Assembly (NCBI GenBank): GCA_024346835.1
Contig: AP024867.1
Coordinates: 930,001 to 994,000, forward strand
DNA: 64,000 bases
Reading direction: 5' to 3'
From: Vibrio comitans
GTDB lineage: Bacteria; Pseudomonadota; Gammaproteobacteria; Enterobacterales; Vibrionaceae
Shown here one piece after another: positions 12,601 to 18,481 of the stretch (position 1 is its first letter; each line of letters begins with the position of its first letter). The notes under the pieces were generated by a model. The model was not told the origin of the DNA. It saw only the letters and a list, made by a program, of their open reading frames with translations, and ran no database searches. A program made the position numbers and the translations under genes.

Positions 12601-14097
12601 GCGGGTGACTGGACCTATTCGGTACCGAATGCAAATATCCAAGCATTAGGAGAGGGTGAAACCGCAGTCGTTACATATCGTGTAAAATCTGCGGGAGGAG
12701 ATACTCAAGACATATCCATTACCATCACAGGTACCAATGATGCGCCAACGATTAGCCATGCGCTTGTTAAGCGCACAGATGAGGATACCGATTTAAGCTT
12801 CAGAAAGAGCTACTTCGGTTTCCAGGATATGGATAGTTCTGACAAACTCTCAGAAGTCACGATTACTTCTGTACCAGATGCAAGCCATGGTCAGTTACTA
12901 CTTAATGGTCAAGCCGTTAGTAATGGACAAAGTATTGCAGCGACAGACATTAATCATCTTGTTTTCCACCCTGCGAGTAACTTCAATGGTGACGCTCACT
13001 TTGACTATAAGGTTAGCGATGGTCATGCCGAGTCTGGAGTTCAAACTGCAACGCTTCATGTAACGGCAGTCAATGATGCAGCAGTAGTAACCCAGACGCC
13101 TTCTCACTTGAGTGAGCATGCTAGTGTATCTCAAACTGGCGTAACCACAGCGGGTATGTTGACCATCCACGACCCGGATGCGGGTGAAGATAAATTTGTG
13201 GCTCAAAATGGATTGGTGGGTAAATACGGCACTCTTGATATCGATGAGCATGGTTCATGGTCATATCGATATAATCCCGGCCATACCTCAATTATGGGCT
13301 TGAAAGCGAATCAGCATGTAGATGAAGTAATTGCTGTGACCACTGAAGATGGTACCAAGTTTGATATCCACATTCAGATAAGCGGTGATAACGATAAGCC
13401 GACGGTGACCTTGGTTTCACCCGTAGCTGAAAATGGAATCAATCAGCATCAATTCAGTGAAAGTGATTTTGGTTATCAAGACGCAGACAATGATGCTCTA
13501 AACCACATCACTATTGCCTCATTGCCCGATGCTACGTTAGGTACTTTGAAGTTGAATGGTCATGACGTAACCCAAGGCCAAGATATCTCTCGCACTGATC
13601 TAGCTCATCTAGTGTTCGAGAATGCTACCGGGGTTCATAATAATCAGACTGCTTCTTTCAGTTTTACTGCAAATGACGGGCATGTTGATTCAGATCCTGC
13701 GACTATGACTGTAGCCCTGCATCAACCAATGCCAGCACCGCCACCACCTCCAGTATCCGCTGCCGACGAGCCAATGCAAGATACACCAGTGGAGACCATA
13801 ACCCTTGAAGCTTTAGCATCTAACCAAGATGCTCATACAGGTGCACAGGCATATCTAAATCAACTAGGTATTAATGAGCCTCAGCATCAATCGGGTGCTC
13901 ACTCATTACCACAGGACTTAGATTTGATTTTGAATTCTGACAATGCGCCAGTGCTGGATGATCATGGGTTAGTGGTGGCTGATGCTAGCGGGGCGGATGG
14001 AAGCTCTACAGACGATGATCACAAACATCATGATGAGCTTCACCTACACGATGATCCAGCAGTTGACCATCATGACTGGACAGACAATCATGGGTAG
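1..14097 (+). CDS. Giant VCBS/cadherin-like repeat adhesin, 3' part (open at left edge)
   Basis: The frame is open from base 1, so the gene starts before the window; 4698 residues are visible. The protein is a string of beta-sandwich modules. About 29 junctions of the form G-[TS]-N-D-x-P are visible, the signature of VCBS repeats and cadherin-like domains. The first part (to about residue 1450) has compound modules: VCBS, then a cadherin-like unit with the LTETDVD and DNHGGTDDKY motifs, then a Pro-rich linker, then a bacterial Ig-like unit. Ordinary VCBS and cadherin-like modules follow. The end has a Pro-rich linker (PAPPPPPV), about 70 residues of unclear fold, and a tail rich in His and Asp. 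No RTX nonapeptides are visible. Such proteins are surface adhesins for biofilm or host attachment, exported by type I secretion. The convergent ABC/HlyD operon at 15.1-20.1 kb is the likely exporter (inference). Confidence 0.93.
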   Translation, partial: ANGTYTYTLENTKPEVQAFAAGTQHQDPINYSVTDAAGNTAQAKLTVTIAGTNDNPVLSVAVQSVSQGGLTETDVDTGDTHTFEILDGTNPVQTIHGQFGDLVLDKDSGQYVYTPHAGVQGMGYDPKTHEYRGHEYFHVQVSDNHGGTDDKYLTFEVAGTVGQPTQPGGPGVITMKVVPPTNPTGTGTSTPLQQVTDTAPQLKPFQAPPANTVTIDLTDGSDTGKSHTDDLTSDTTPTVTGTTVLPYSVVTIYDHGKPVATVTSDGNGDYTATLPTMIGSEQGEVHDLMAEALAPSQGSAHKTSSSNLDVTIDTGVTATDGTNTATEDQSGVVSGQLNLATDAGGTAEVTTTGDIAGKYGTYHLKADGTYTYTLDNTKPEVQAFAAGTQHQDPISYSVTDAAGNTAQAKLTVTIAGTNDNPVLSVAVQSVSQGGLTETDVDTGDTHTFEILDGTNPVQTIHGQFGDLVLDKDSGQYVYTPHAGVQGMGYDPKTHEYRGHEYFHVQVSDNHGGTDDKYVTFEVAGTVGQPTQPGGPGVITMKVVPPTNPIGTGTSTPLQQVTDTAPQLNPFQAPPANTVTLTLDPVSDTGVQGDLRTSDQTPTLTGTTALPFSVVVIYDHGTEVAKITSDKDGHYSVDSSLLSGTDGGIEHYLTAVAQAPNSNSQVGSPTLTLRVDTGVTTHDLDTPLQEDLLTVTSGQVSVQGDAHVTSTTVHGKYGDYEFKPDGSFTYTLHNSDGQVQAFAAGSKHPDPVTFEVLDTAGNKTFGTVTAIIEGTNDNPVLAVVQTDNTKGHLTETDVDTPDTHTYQIVDAGTNVQSIHGTFGDLTLDPTTGQYVYTPHQSVAGMALINGKYQGQDVFEVQVTDDHGGTDQKYITFNPVGTLTQPTPGGTPVLTVQVPTVPQVTDTRPPVAQLTPPTNAVDIDLTDGSDSAQPSNLGTGTDTDDLTNDVTPTIAGTATVPFSKIEILENGKVIASTYADDKGAYSVTLPTQSEGIHNYVAHATAPDAPSAVDSTPLPVEVDTTAPAISIDPISTDNVVNAAEHKQALTISGVTDAEVGQVVTVHMGPANAGHDYTVTVTAGSGGQNTFTLDIPPSDVGALADGQHYPVSASVIDKAGNPSNTATSDVVVDLTSTQVINGQHGSVVEDTQPSTSLTLTVPNGESVTWDASQPQVGNLGELTFDETTGTWTYNLDHGKADYLQQGEKATPEQFTVTGTDAQGNPVTQQITVGITGTNDAPVLTVTPGAVQPTTSIGQLSETDVDLKDSHTYSIVGSANGQFGDLALDPASGQYTYTPKASVAGMTLDKSTGEYTGHEYFEVQVDDGHGGTDTKYIEFETHATLTPGTNGGAPQIHVTVPKVPTVTDTAPQITNTPPANSVTMDLATASDSGHSDSDKVTNEQTPTIQGDTGIPFSKVEIRDGSKVVATTYSDAHGHYSVPTSQLEDNQRNPEGQNHHLVATATAPSTSSGVTAVLDVRVDTLAHATDDMDSVTEDTRLTTNGDLLSNDESHSTLESVATGSGGSHPTGGGTVTVQGQYGTFTVNPDGTYTYKLDNGNAAVQALQQGAHLDEVLTYHVTDLAGNPVQAQLKVIINGHNDGAVIGGANTGAVTEDINPQAGKLVTQGDLTITDVDKTPVDEAYFQTVVTPKNNPWGHLTIDKNGHWSYEVDNQGNVQTLQQGATHIDTFTVKAADGTEQDITVTITGTKDAPVITEAAETGSVIEVGTTNTGQAIPGTAQATGQFHSTDVDVLDTPDAATWSVVAGQTQTQTNAGEVQGTYGHLEINQNGHWTYVLGNHLPATEALNQGDTEQETFTVRVTDSTGLTVEQTVAVNVHGSNDQAHIAGTDTGSVKEDNDVGGKLSTTGTLTVSDVDTGEEHFTASTQTGTYGQLVLNEHGVWTYTADNSQQAIQELKASDHLTDTFTVTSADGTEHTVTVTIDGTNDLPTIDHKHDTGAVKEAGSSADAQHAVTVDAGKQTARGRLVPHDIDTGDTAHWAVTNGHGAYGSLHINPRNGRWTYTLDNQKANSLHEGEVKTETFVVTDTDSSKTPVPHTVTITVTGSNDMPVITGSDSGKVTEAGGEANAKVGTPTIAGTLDAADPDNNDGTLKWSVEGASSGTTVKEGTYGTFTIDQSGHWQYQLDNQRAATQALQHTQKDRVETFTVLVTDSSNNPVEKVVTVSVHGDNDNPVLSSYQDEKFAEGSGDHTIVMPGATDVDDTDSSLTYALGQHPSWVSIDPHTGVITVRTNDDELDKLSVGEVFTQDIVVTVEDSHGGRDHKTLHLTIEGTNDRPSIRELLTEDSTGSLHHSQDIHGRVGSVTTDEDSQVQGVVTFKDVDNAYDTQHPHGDTHSFTAVVEYEDQNHVKHQLSLSESGFSIDNQGHFTFDATQPIYQSLQKGQLGHLLVKVTVHDNHGAIDTQQLMFNVRGQNDEPTATQVHPMQVDEDKHLRFTLGAAANDPWGKPLVTVTDVENDRLDISNPHVDSTYGRLVDHGMGRFEFIPNKNWNSDGGRGDVPITFDIDDNHGGKVHKQGLIYVNPVNDAPVAGHVTLRRVNEDSGVIHFTEADLLKNSHDIDNPDSDLHIQGQLTLNDPNAGTLTGNAQQGWTFTPAKDWNSHKAGHNLVFGFTVSDGAGGTSHTTATQRVNPIQDPAIITDDGNQLQDKIATTGSTDGLKAEGYLNIVDPDLNEDHFQVVSTIPAGHGYATIDSQGHWVYHLNPKDPDVLALGQGETMPDTFIVHGADGTPHTVTVTIEGQNEAPIILGADKLVAVEDGKTVTGHVHVHDPDTSDTLSYSLVKGQNPIPGFTLNSDGSYSLDPTNAAYQHLSAGAKQDMTVEVEVTDGNGGTSKQTIQLEVIGSNDAPLATGMPLPNLYLDDQQGHKVPVPSQHFVDDDFLKRAIDIDDGDKLTIGRLTAGINGQQQLSDVRLHDPNVGKLVQDGHGGYDFTPANGFEGTVEIDYTVSDGHQSVQLHTTFDVTRHAPTPINQGTPTLPSTSTSTNTQNNQQPNTKPPVQPPWHDDYDAHTPGAIDEDGTTSTGHVNFHRFNPQNQDLGDNFDVYGANHKDPEPHSDGSKPYGYLTVSPDGTWTYHLLPHTRDNDPVNQLAVGETLKEEFVINSDYGQTTVTVVINGSNDDPVITGNVQNVANNPGVTTSTTGTGANSGSIAEVDTTHIEGTMTATDVDHGDTLTFSAGEVKSGVASQFLDANHHLKGLVVNPDGTYTFTPDSAVYGSIPPGQTQTFRVPVVVSDGHGGTDTEIIELSVRGHNRPPIIDHPNIQVADQTEDFGTITLTKQQLVTRAGAHDPDGDAMRVQHVTVTDSQGGIITARDDGHGNFVFTSKLNQHGVVHVTYEITDGMSQPQTVHATLTVTAVNDVPVAHGFTLPGVDESTTNAPKPSAVFTEQDFLAHVTDPDIATDQDVLHLVGDPELTPTDRANGHIEAHGNGWRFVPNDPNFNGVVHIQYTVADKAGATAQATATLEVKATNDPAIIDNPVVHHVVEDGIATTEGDLTIHDVDGPNQELFHANSHINGQYGYLELNDQGHYRYVMTRGDRPGVQQLSEGGKLTETFQVTSKDGTHYDLKVEVHGTNDNPVLSTIHSAAGKEGGSQLSGQVHATDVDTEGTRTADNPADVLSYNTQYTHSGFHLDTATGAYTLDLTDPSFDHLSQGDTETLTIPVTVTDNHAGSSQTKNLVITVTGTNDVPVLDKIAEISKNEDDGVVHGRFTSTDKDDDNQQGQLTTYHQQGAVVPGFHLKDDGTYTFDPNIYNNLQAGETKDIEIPIIARDNHGDSAPQKLVIHLTGTNDAATISGTSHTTVTDGPSISATTTTQSEQLQVSDPDHDQDSFTASQNIAPDNTQAGTGLQQTAYGHLSITADGHWQYHVDSPDAIKAIPDGQTVTETFTVESVDGTTHKVSVDIVGTNNAAVITGTVAGDVTEDQINGMQWLLFSGHMNVVDPDVSESKFDPVYPAQNYAGIGYDTALGGHVNVTPDGDWTYQLDNNNAKVQSLGEGETFIDKVTIHTVDGTTQELQITIHGTNDRPTVSGALTLSGHGTEDQDLTIAKADLLANASDVDTTDVLHIENPSVAASAGTVSLDKSGSLVFHPASNFSGDVTVTYEVVDSHGAKATATATFTVDPVNDTGVFSGDTSGDVQEDVKVQGNATKTVFTTGVLNVADPDVGEGHFVENHNVRAVHDPYGGSLSIGKAGDWTYSVPNANIQALGEGETAVVTYRVKSAGGDTQDISITITGTNDAPTISHALVKRTDEDTDLSFRKSYFGFQDMDSSDKLSEVTITSVPDASHGQLLLNGQAVSNGQSIAATDINHLVFHPASNFNGDAHFDYKVSDGHAESGVQTATLHVTAVNDAAVVTQTPSHLSEHASVSQTGVTTAGMLTIHDPDAGEDKFVAQNGLVGKYGTLDIDEHGSWSYRYNPGHTSIMGLKANQHVDEVIAVTTEDGTKFDIHIQISGDNDKPTVTLVSPVAENGINQHQFSESDFGYQDADNDALNHITIASLPDATLGTLKLNGHDVTQGQDISRTDLAHLVFENATGVHNNQTASFSFTANDGHVDSDPATMTVALHQPMPAPPPPPVSAADEPMQDTPVETITLEALASNQDAHTGAQAYLNQLGINEPQHQSGAHSLPQDLDLILNSDNAPVLDDHGLVVADASGADGSSTDDDHKHHDELHLHDDPAVDHHDWTDNHG
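1096..1735 (+). repeat. Near-identical intragenic repeat, copy 2
   Basis: Second copy of the module at 1-640. After about 1735 the nucleotide match fades, although the next module (from about 2170) is still recognisably the same at protein level. The period is an exact multiple of three, so gain or loss of a unit keeps the frame. Confidence 0.9.
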
Positions 14098-14125
14098 AGA
14101 AGCTGAAGAACCTTTAATATAGAAG

Positions 14126-14155
14126 CGTCATCCTGGCAAAAGTCAGGATCTTAGG
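14126..14155 (+). repeat. Partial palindromic repeat unit (first hairpin only)
   Basis: CGTCATCCTGG, then a short loop, then GTCAGGATCTTAGG. This is the first-hairpin half of the repeat family described at 21075-21171. The second hairpin is absent. It lies just downstream of the adhesin stop codon, where it could also act as a transcript 3'-end hairpin. Confidence 0.7.
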
Positions 14156-14245
14156 TCGCACAATGTCTATTTTCGTAGAGGTCGAGTTCAACTTGAATGT
14201 GTAATTAAAATCTAATCACGAATAGTAAAATATATGGAAAGATAG

Positions 14246-15055
14246 ATGAATAAATACAACGGATTGTTATTAGTATCAGCGTTAGTTCTTGGCGGCTGTG
14301 GCGGAGAGGATGGCGGGAGTGTCAAAGCCCCTAAAGCGGAACTCAAATCAGATGAGATTAATTTTAAGGTGTTTAACCTTGTGTATCAGGGGACCGCTTT
14401 AAATAATCCGAGCTATCAGGCTCTCTCTTTTGAGATGAGTTTTGAGAATCCTATTACAGGCACACAGAACAATAAAACAACGTTAACAAACTATATGTTT
14501 GCTAGTAGGGGAGTAATGACAATCCCTGACTCGGAAGAAAACGCGTTGGACTTGATTGATTATAAGCTTAGTATTCAAGACTCAAAATCTATGTTAGGAA
14601 GTGGTTCATTCCCTATCCAATTTGAAGATGGTAAGTCACAACCATTAATCTTTGCTTCTGGTGATTTAACTCAAACCCCATCGAGCATACAGGTATCAAT
14701 GGTTGAGCACCCTAAGTCACTAAGCAAGGCTAATGGTACGTTCCCTGTTTTTTTCATGAATACGACCAATAAGGATGTAAAGCTAGAATTATTCTACTCG
14801 GATGTAATCTATCCTGATGCCACTCAAGTAAATGTAAAAAGCCAAGCATTGTCTGACCAACTCGATATTCAAAGCTCGGAGCTCGAAGCTGATGTTCGTG
14901 TTACTGACTCACAAGGTAATACCATTAACTGTTCGGTAGGCGCAGAACACGCAGATACGATGACAGACAGAGAGAATAAATCTTGGCTTCTAGTGTTAGT
15001 GCCCCTTCTGAGTAAATCTCAGACAAAATTAACGTGTCAGCATTACCCGCTTTAA
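14246..15055 (+). CDS. Hypothetical lipoprotein downstream of the adhesin
   Basis: 269 residues. The N-terminus has a Lys residue, a hydrophobic stretch and the lipobox LGGC with Cys at residue 18, followed by a Gly-rich linker (GGEDGG), so it is predicted to be a lipid-anchored envelope protein. The mature part is polar with no motif I recognise; a pair of cysteines (in NCSVG and LTCQH) near the C-terminus could form a disulfide. It follows the adhesin on the same strand after a 148-bp gap holding a partial hairpin repeat. Its position between the adhesin and the transporter suggests an accessory role at the surface, but that is only inference from location. Confidence 0.75.
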   Translation: MNKYNGLLLVSALVLGGCGGEDGGSVKAPKAELKSDEINFKVFNLVYQGTALNNPSYQALSFEMSFENPITGTQNNKTTLTNYMFASRGVMTIPDSEENALDLIDYKLSIQDSKSMLGSGSFPIQFEDGKSQPLIFASGDLTQTPSSIQVSMVEHPKSLSKANGTFPVFFMNTTNKDVKLELFYSDVIYPDATQVNVKSQALSDQLDIQSSELEADVRVTDSQGNTINCSVGAEHADTMTDRENKSWLLVLVPLLSKSQTKLTCQHYPL

Positions 15056-15066
15056 GGCTTTTAAAT

Positions 15067-15095
15067 GTCATCCCGGCCTTGTGCCGGGATTTTAG
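15067..15095. terminator. Hairpin between convergent genes (repeat-derived terminator)
   Basis: TCCCGGC-cttgt-GCCGGGA (15071-15089) followed by TTTTAG, placed 12 bp after the lipoprotein stop and 25 bp before the stop of the convergent HlyD gene. The flanks (GTCAT on the left, TTTTAG on the right) match the first-hairpin half of the repeat family in this window, so the terminator appears to be made from such a unit. Confidence 0.7.
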
Positions 15096-15119
15096 AGTAC
15101 ACAAAGGCAAGTAAACGGT

Positions 15120-16409
15120 TTATCTCTCCCCAAATGCCCGACTAATGTTGGTATAAATAGGTTTCCATAGGTACTGAAATACGGTTTTCTCACCGGTAGT
15201 TATGTCGACTTCTCCAGTCATACCCGGAATGATGGCAAAGCGGGCAGGGTCATTGCCAAAGTGGCCTTTCTCCACGGTGACCACAACGTCGTAGTAGATT
15301 TCGCCTCGCTCAGTTTGACTTGTGGTAGGGGAGATCTCTGTGACAGTGCCACGCAGAGCCCCGAAGCGACTGTAATCGAAGGCGTCAATTTTTACTCGTG
15401 CAGGTTGGCCAATAGATACAAAACCGACATCTCGCGGTGACAGCTTAGCTTTGAATGCTGACTTGCCATCCACCGGCACTATCTCTACAACTGTGCCTCC
15501 AGGCTGTATAACACCGCCGTTTCGTGTTGTGGGTAGGCTTTGCACCAGTCCTTTTACCGGAGCATTAACTAACGTATTTGATACCTTTGCTTGCCCAGAG
15601 CGCAGTTGCGCGTTTAAAGCTGATAGTTCAGAAACCGCTTTGGAACGCTCTTTACTAACCTCAAGTTTGGCTTCAGCGAGAAGTTGATCAATCTTGCTTA
15701 GATTTGACTCTGCTTGTTTGATAAGAACGGCTTTCTTGCCTTTTGCTTGCTCTAGTTCAGTTTCGATAGAAGCTATTTTTTGACGCATTTCCAATACTCT
15801 TACTTGCGAAATGCTACCGCTTTTTTGTCCCTTAATAAGGATGTTCAGCTCTTTTTGTGATGAACGAAGCTGCCTTGTTTCGGAAGGGATTTGACGCTCT
15901 ACGCCATTTAATTCTTCGGCAATACGCTCACTCTCTTTTTCTAGAACAACACGTTTCTGAAAATAAAGTGCTTTAGTTGCGGCTAACTCTGCGCGTTGCT
16001 CTGCAACGACTTCTGGGTACTGGGTTTCATAATTTGAGAAATCGGGTTCACGCTCTTCAATGAGAGCGGTCATACGTTCGATGCTTAGTTGTAAGGTCGC
16101 CTCTTTAGAATTCAATTCTTCTAGCGCGGTAGTCTGAAAAGTGGCATCAAACTCAACGATAGGGTCGCCTACCTCCACCAATTGTCCGCGTTTAACGAAA
16201 ATGTTTTTTAGTTTTCCACCCAGTTCACTTTGAATAACCTGCCGCTCACCCTCAGGGATTACCGCTCCTTTGGCCTTGGCGATTTCATCCACTTTGGTAA
16301 ATATTGTCCAACCAATAAATAGAACAATGCAGGCGCCAATGAGTAGCGTGCTAATTGTGAGCAGGCGTCTGGTGATACCCGATTCGATGACTTCCACTGT
16401 CGATTTCAT
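15120..16409 (-). CDS. HlyD/LapC-type membrane fusion protein of type I secretion
   Basis: 429 residues. One N-terminal membrane segment (about 17-36), a lipoyl-like half (ERQVIQSELGGKL and VKRGQLVEVGD, about 60-90), a long alpha-helical coiled-coil hairpin (about 100-290, rich in Glu, Lys and Gln), the second lipoyl half and a beta-barrel domain (RDVGFVSIGQPARVKIDAF). This layout is typical of the adaptor that links the inner-membrane ABC exporter to a TolC-like outer-membrane channel. It is the last gene of a three-gene operon, 2 bp after the ABC gene upstream. No TolC homologue is in the window. The likely substrate is the adjacent adhesin. Confidence 0.93.
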   Translation of the reverse strand: MKSTVEVIESGITRRLLTISTLLIGACIVLFIGWTIFTKVDEIAKAKGAVIPEGERQVIQSELGGKLKNIFVKRGQLVEVGDPIVEFDATFQTTALEELNSKEATLQLSIERMTALIEEREPDFSNYETQYPEVVAEQRAELAATKALYFQKRVVLEKESERIAEELNGVERQIPSETRQLRSSQKELNILIKGQKSGSISQVRVLEMRQKIASIETELEQAKGKKAVLIKQAESNLSKIDQLLAEAKLEVSKERSKAVSELSALNAQLRSGQAKVSNTLVNAPVKGLVQSLPTTRNGGVIQPGGTVVEIVPVDGKSAFKAKLSPRDVGFVSIGQPARVKIDAFDYSRFGALRGTVTEISPTTSQTERGEIYYDVVVTVEKGHFGNDPARFAIIPGMTGEVDITTGEKTVFQYLWKPIYTNISRAFGER

Positions 16410-16411
16410 GT

Positions 16412-18481
16412 TTAAGCTTCGCTCCCTTGTGCGGATGCTTCTATATCCAATTCTTGCTCATTTTCGTCTGGAATAGGCCCTGCATAACCAACATTACCAC
16501 CATCTAAAACCACAACCTGATCGGAAAGCTTGATTAACTCCGCATCGTGAGAGGTAAATATGATGGTGCTAGTGCCTCTGTTTTCTTCTAACCACTGGAT
16601 GAATCGTCGCTTGTTCTTTTTGCTGCTCACTGGGTTATCAAGAAGAACCAATGGGTACTTATGACAAAGCAGTTTTGCCTGCGTTAGCATCGTGGCTTCG
16701 TAGTTAGATAGAGGGTGAGACAGTGATTCAACTTGATTCAGGTGCGTATCCATACCATCGGCTAAGCTATTTACCCAATCCAAAGCACCTACTTTGCTAA
16801 GGACATTCTCTACTTCCTGCTCAGAAACGTCGCGACCATCTGCGATAAAGTCAAATACCGTCATTGGCACCATTTCTGGCTGGTCTGAATAGTAACCAAG
16901 CCATTTACGAAGCAATTGCGGGTCGTATTGTGAAAGGTTGTTACCATTAAGTTTGATGACGCCACTTTGGGAAGGGAGTAATCCTGCTATGACTTCTAGC
17001 AATGTACTTTTACCTGAGCCCATAGGACCGGTGATAGCAACGACTTGTCCTGGCTCAACACTAAAACTAACGCCCGAGAGTGCGGGTTTTAGTTGATTGG
17101 CAAAGCGCAATGTAACCAATTCTAAATCAATAGAAGGAGCATCTTGGCTTAGATGGTGGTGTTGATATGAATAATCGCCCTCAGCCCTATAGCTAACGGA
17201 TTGATTAATCTGTTGTTTTGCTTGAGCAACTTGACCTATGCGCGGATAGCTATTTGCCAGCATTTGCGCAGGGCTAGTGACACGAGAGATCAACATCATG
17301 GTTGCAATCAAACCCCCGGGTGTCAGTACTTGATTGAAAATCAGGTCTATACCCAACCCAACCACCGCCAAGGTACTCAGTAACCCGATAGCGTAATATA
17401 TGGACGTATATTTCCCCTGATGGCTCAGGTGATCAAAGCTGTTTTTGGACGCTAGAGTGTTGGCTTTTTCAAATCTATCCATCCAAAATGGCAAGATATG
17501 GCTGGTGCGTAAGAAGCTTAACTTGCTGTTTAGTTCATACAGCAATGAAAAACGAGTCGTTCCGGAAACCGTTAACTGATTATTGAGTAACTTTTGTCGT
17601 CTATAACTGCGCTGTGCGAGAATGAAGTACAGAAGCAAGGCGATAATTGGCACTATGACTAACCACCCTCCGAGCACGCCAATAGCGATAATAAAAATAA
17701 TCACAAAAGGCAGGTCAAACAACGCACCACCTAAAGGCCCTTGAACGATACTTTTGAGGCTTTCAGCTGTGGTGATGCGGTTCATCAATGTTGAGGTGCC
17801 GGCCATTCGGTTGATACCCAGTTGACCAAACAGCAACTTGCGCATTACTGATTCAGAGACCTCTCTACTTATTCTATTGGCTACGGTAGTCAACAACTGG
17901 CTTCTCACTACCTTGAGAAGCAGCATCATGGAAAATAGTAATATCGCACCTATCGCAATTCCGAACACCTCGTGACCAGCATCCCCACCTATGACATGGT
18001 CGTATACCGCCATAGTGATAAATGGGATTGATAAAGCAAACAAGTTGGCAATAAAGCTAATAACAAGCAGCCTAGGAATAATGGGTTTAAAGTTATCCAG
18101 TTTATTTGATAGCCAATCTACCTCGGGCTTTTCTTGGGGTTGACCGTGAATCAATATAGTGATGTCAGCCAACCCTTGAGATGCTTGCGCTGGAATGAGC
18201 GCTCCATCTTGATACTCCAAGTACCCCTTTAAGTCGTGTCGACATGTGACGCTTGAATCTGCGCCAATTTGAATCGCAACTAAATGCTCGACAGTGCTTA
18301 ATTTACTGCTGGATGGATGTACGCTGTAGGGGATCATTAATCTGTCTAGCAGATCAAAAACATCACCGACGCTATTGATAGGATTACTTTGGATCCATTC
18401 ATTAGCAAAATTTTGTACGCCAGATTCAACGCCAATCACGTCTAATACATTATTAACAGAATCAGCATAGGACTCACTCAT
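16412..18481 (-). CDS. Type I secretion ABC transporter subunit with intact Walker A but altered signature and Walker B
   Basis: 689 residues: an N-terminal domain (about 1-115) at the position of the C39-like domain of exporters such as HlyB/LapB, a transmembrane domain (about 135-410) and an ATPase domain (about 450-665). Walker A is GPMGSGKS (485-492). The C-loop is LSNYE (591-595) where LSGGQ is usual. Walker B reads LVLLDN (611-616), so Asn616 replaces the catalytic Glu. The H-loop His645 (FTSHDAE) is kept. The ATG overlaps the stop of the upstream ABC gene, implying translational coupling and a heterodimer, as described for RtxB/RtxE of MARTX systems. With the partner's LSRGG loop it could form one composite ATP site. 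Confidence 0.92.
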   Translation of the reverse strand: MSESYADSVNNVLDVIGVESGVQNFANEWIQSNPINSVGDVFDLLDRLMIPYSVHPSSSKLSTVEHLVAIQIGADSSVTCRHDLKGYLEYQDGALIPAQASQGLADITILIHGQPQEKPEVDWLSNKLDNFKPIIPRLLVISFIANLFALSIPFITMAVYDHVIGGDAGHEVFGIAIGAILLFSMMLLLKVVRSQLLTTVANRISREVSESVMRKLLFGQLGINRMAGTSTLMNRITTAESLKSIVQGPLGGALFDLPFVIIFIIAIGVLGGWLVIVPIIALLLYFILAQRSYRRQKLLNNQLTVSGTTRFSLLYELNSKLSFLRTSHILPFWMDRFEKANTLASKNSFDHLSHQGKYTSIYYAIGLLSTLAVVGLGIDLIFNQVLTPGGLIATMMLISRVTSPAQMLANSYPRIGQVAQAKQQINQSVSYRAEGDYSYQHHHLSQDAPSIDLELVTLRFANQLKPALSGVSFSVEPGQVVAITGPMGSGKSTLLEVIAGLLPSQSGVIKLNGNNLSQYDPQLLRKWLGYYSDQPEMVPMTVFDFIADGRDVSEQEVENVLSKVGALDWVNSLADGMDTHLNQVESLSHPLSNYEATMLTQAKLLCHKYPLVLLDNPVSSKKNKRRFIQWLEENRGTSTIIFTSHDAELIKLSDQVVVLDGGNVGYAGPIPDENEQELDIEASAQGSEA

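Noticed and set aside
208..13251. Many long antisense and out-of-frame open stretches inside the adhesin gene
   Set aside because: They follow from the repetitive codon pattern of the giant gene, several recur with the 1095-bp repeat, and none has a ribosome site or recognisable domain.
13700..14097. RTX nonapeptide repeats at the adhesin C-terminus
   Set aside because: Read through the last residues and found no GGxGxDxxx pattern; only His/Asp-rich sequence.
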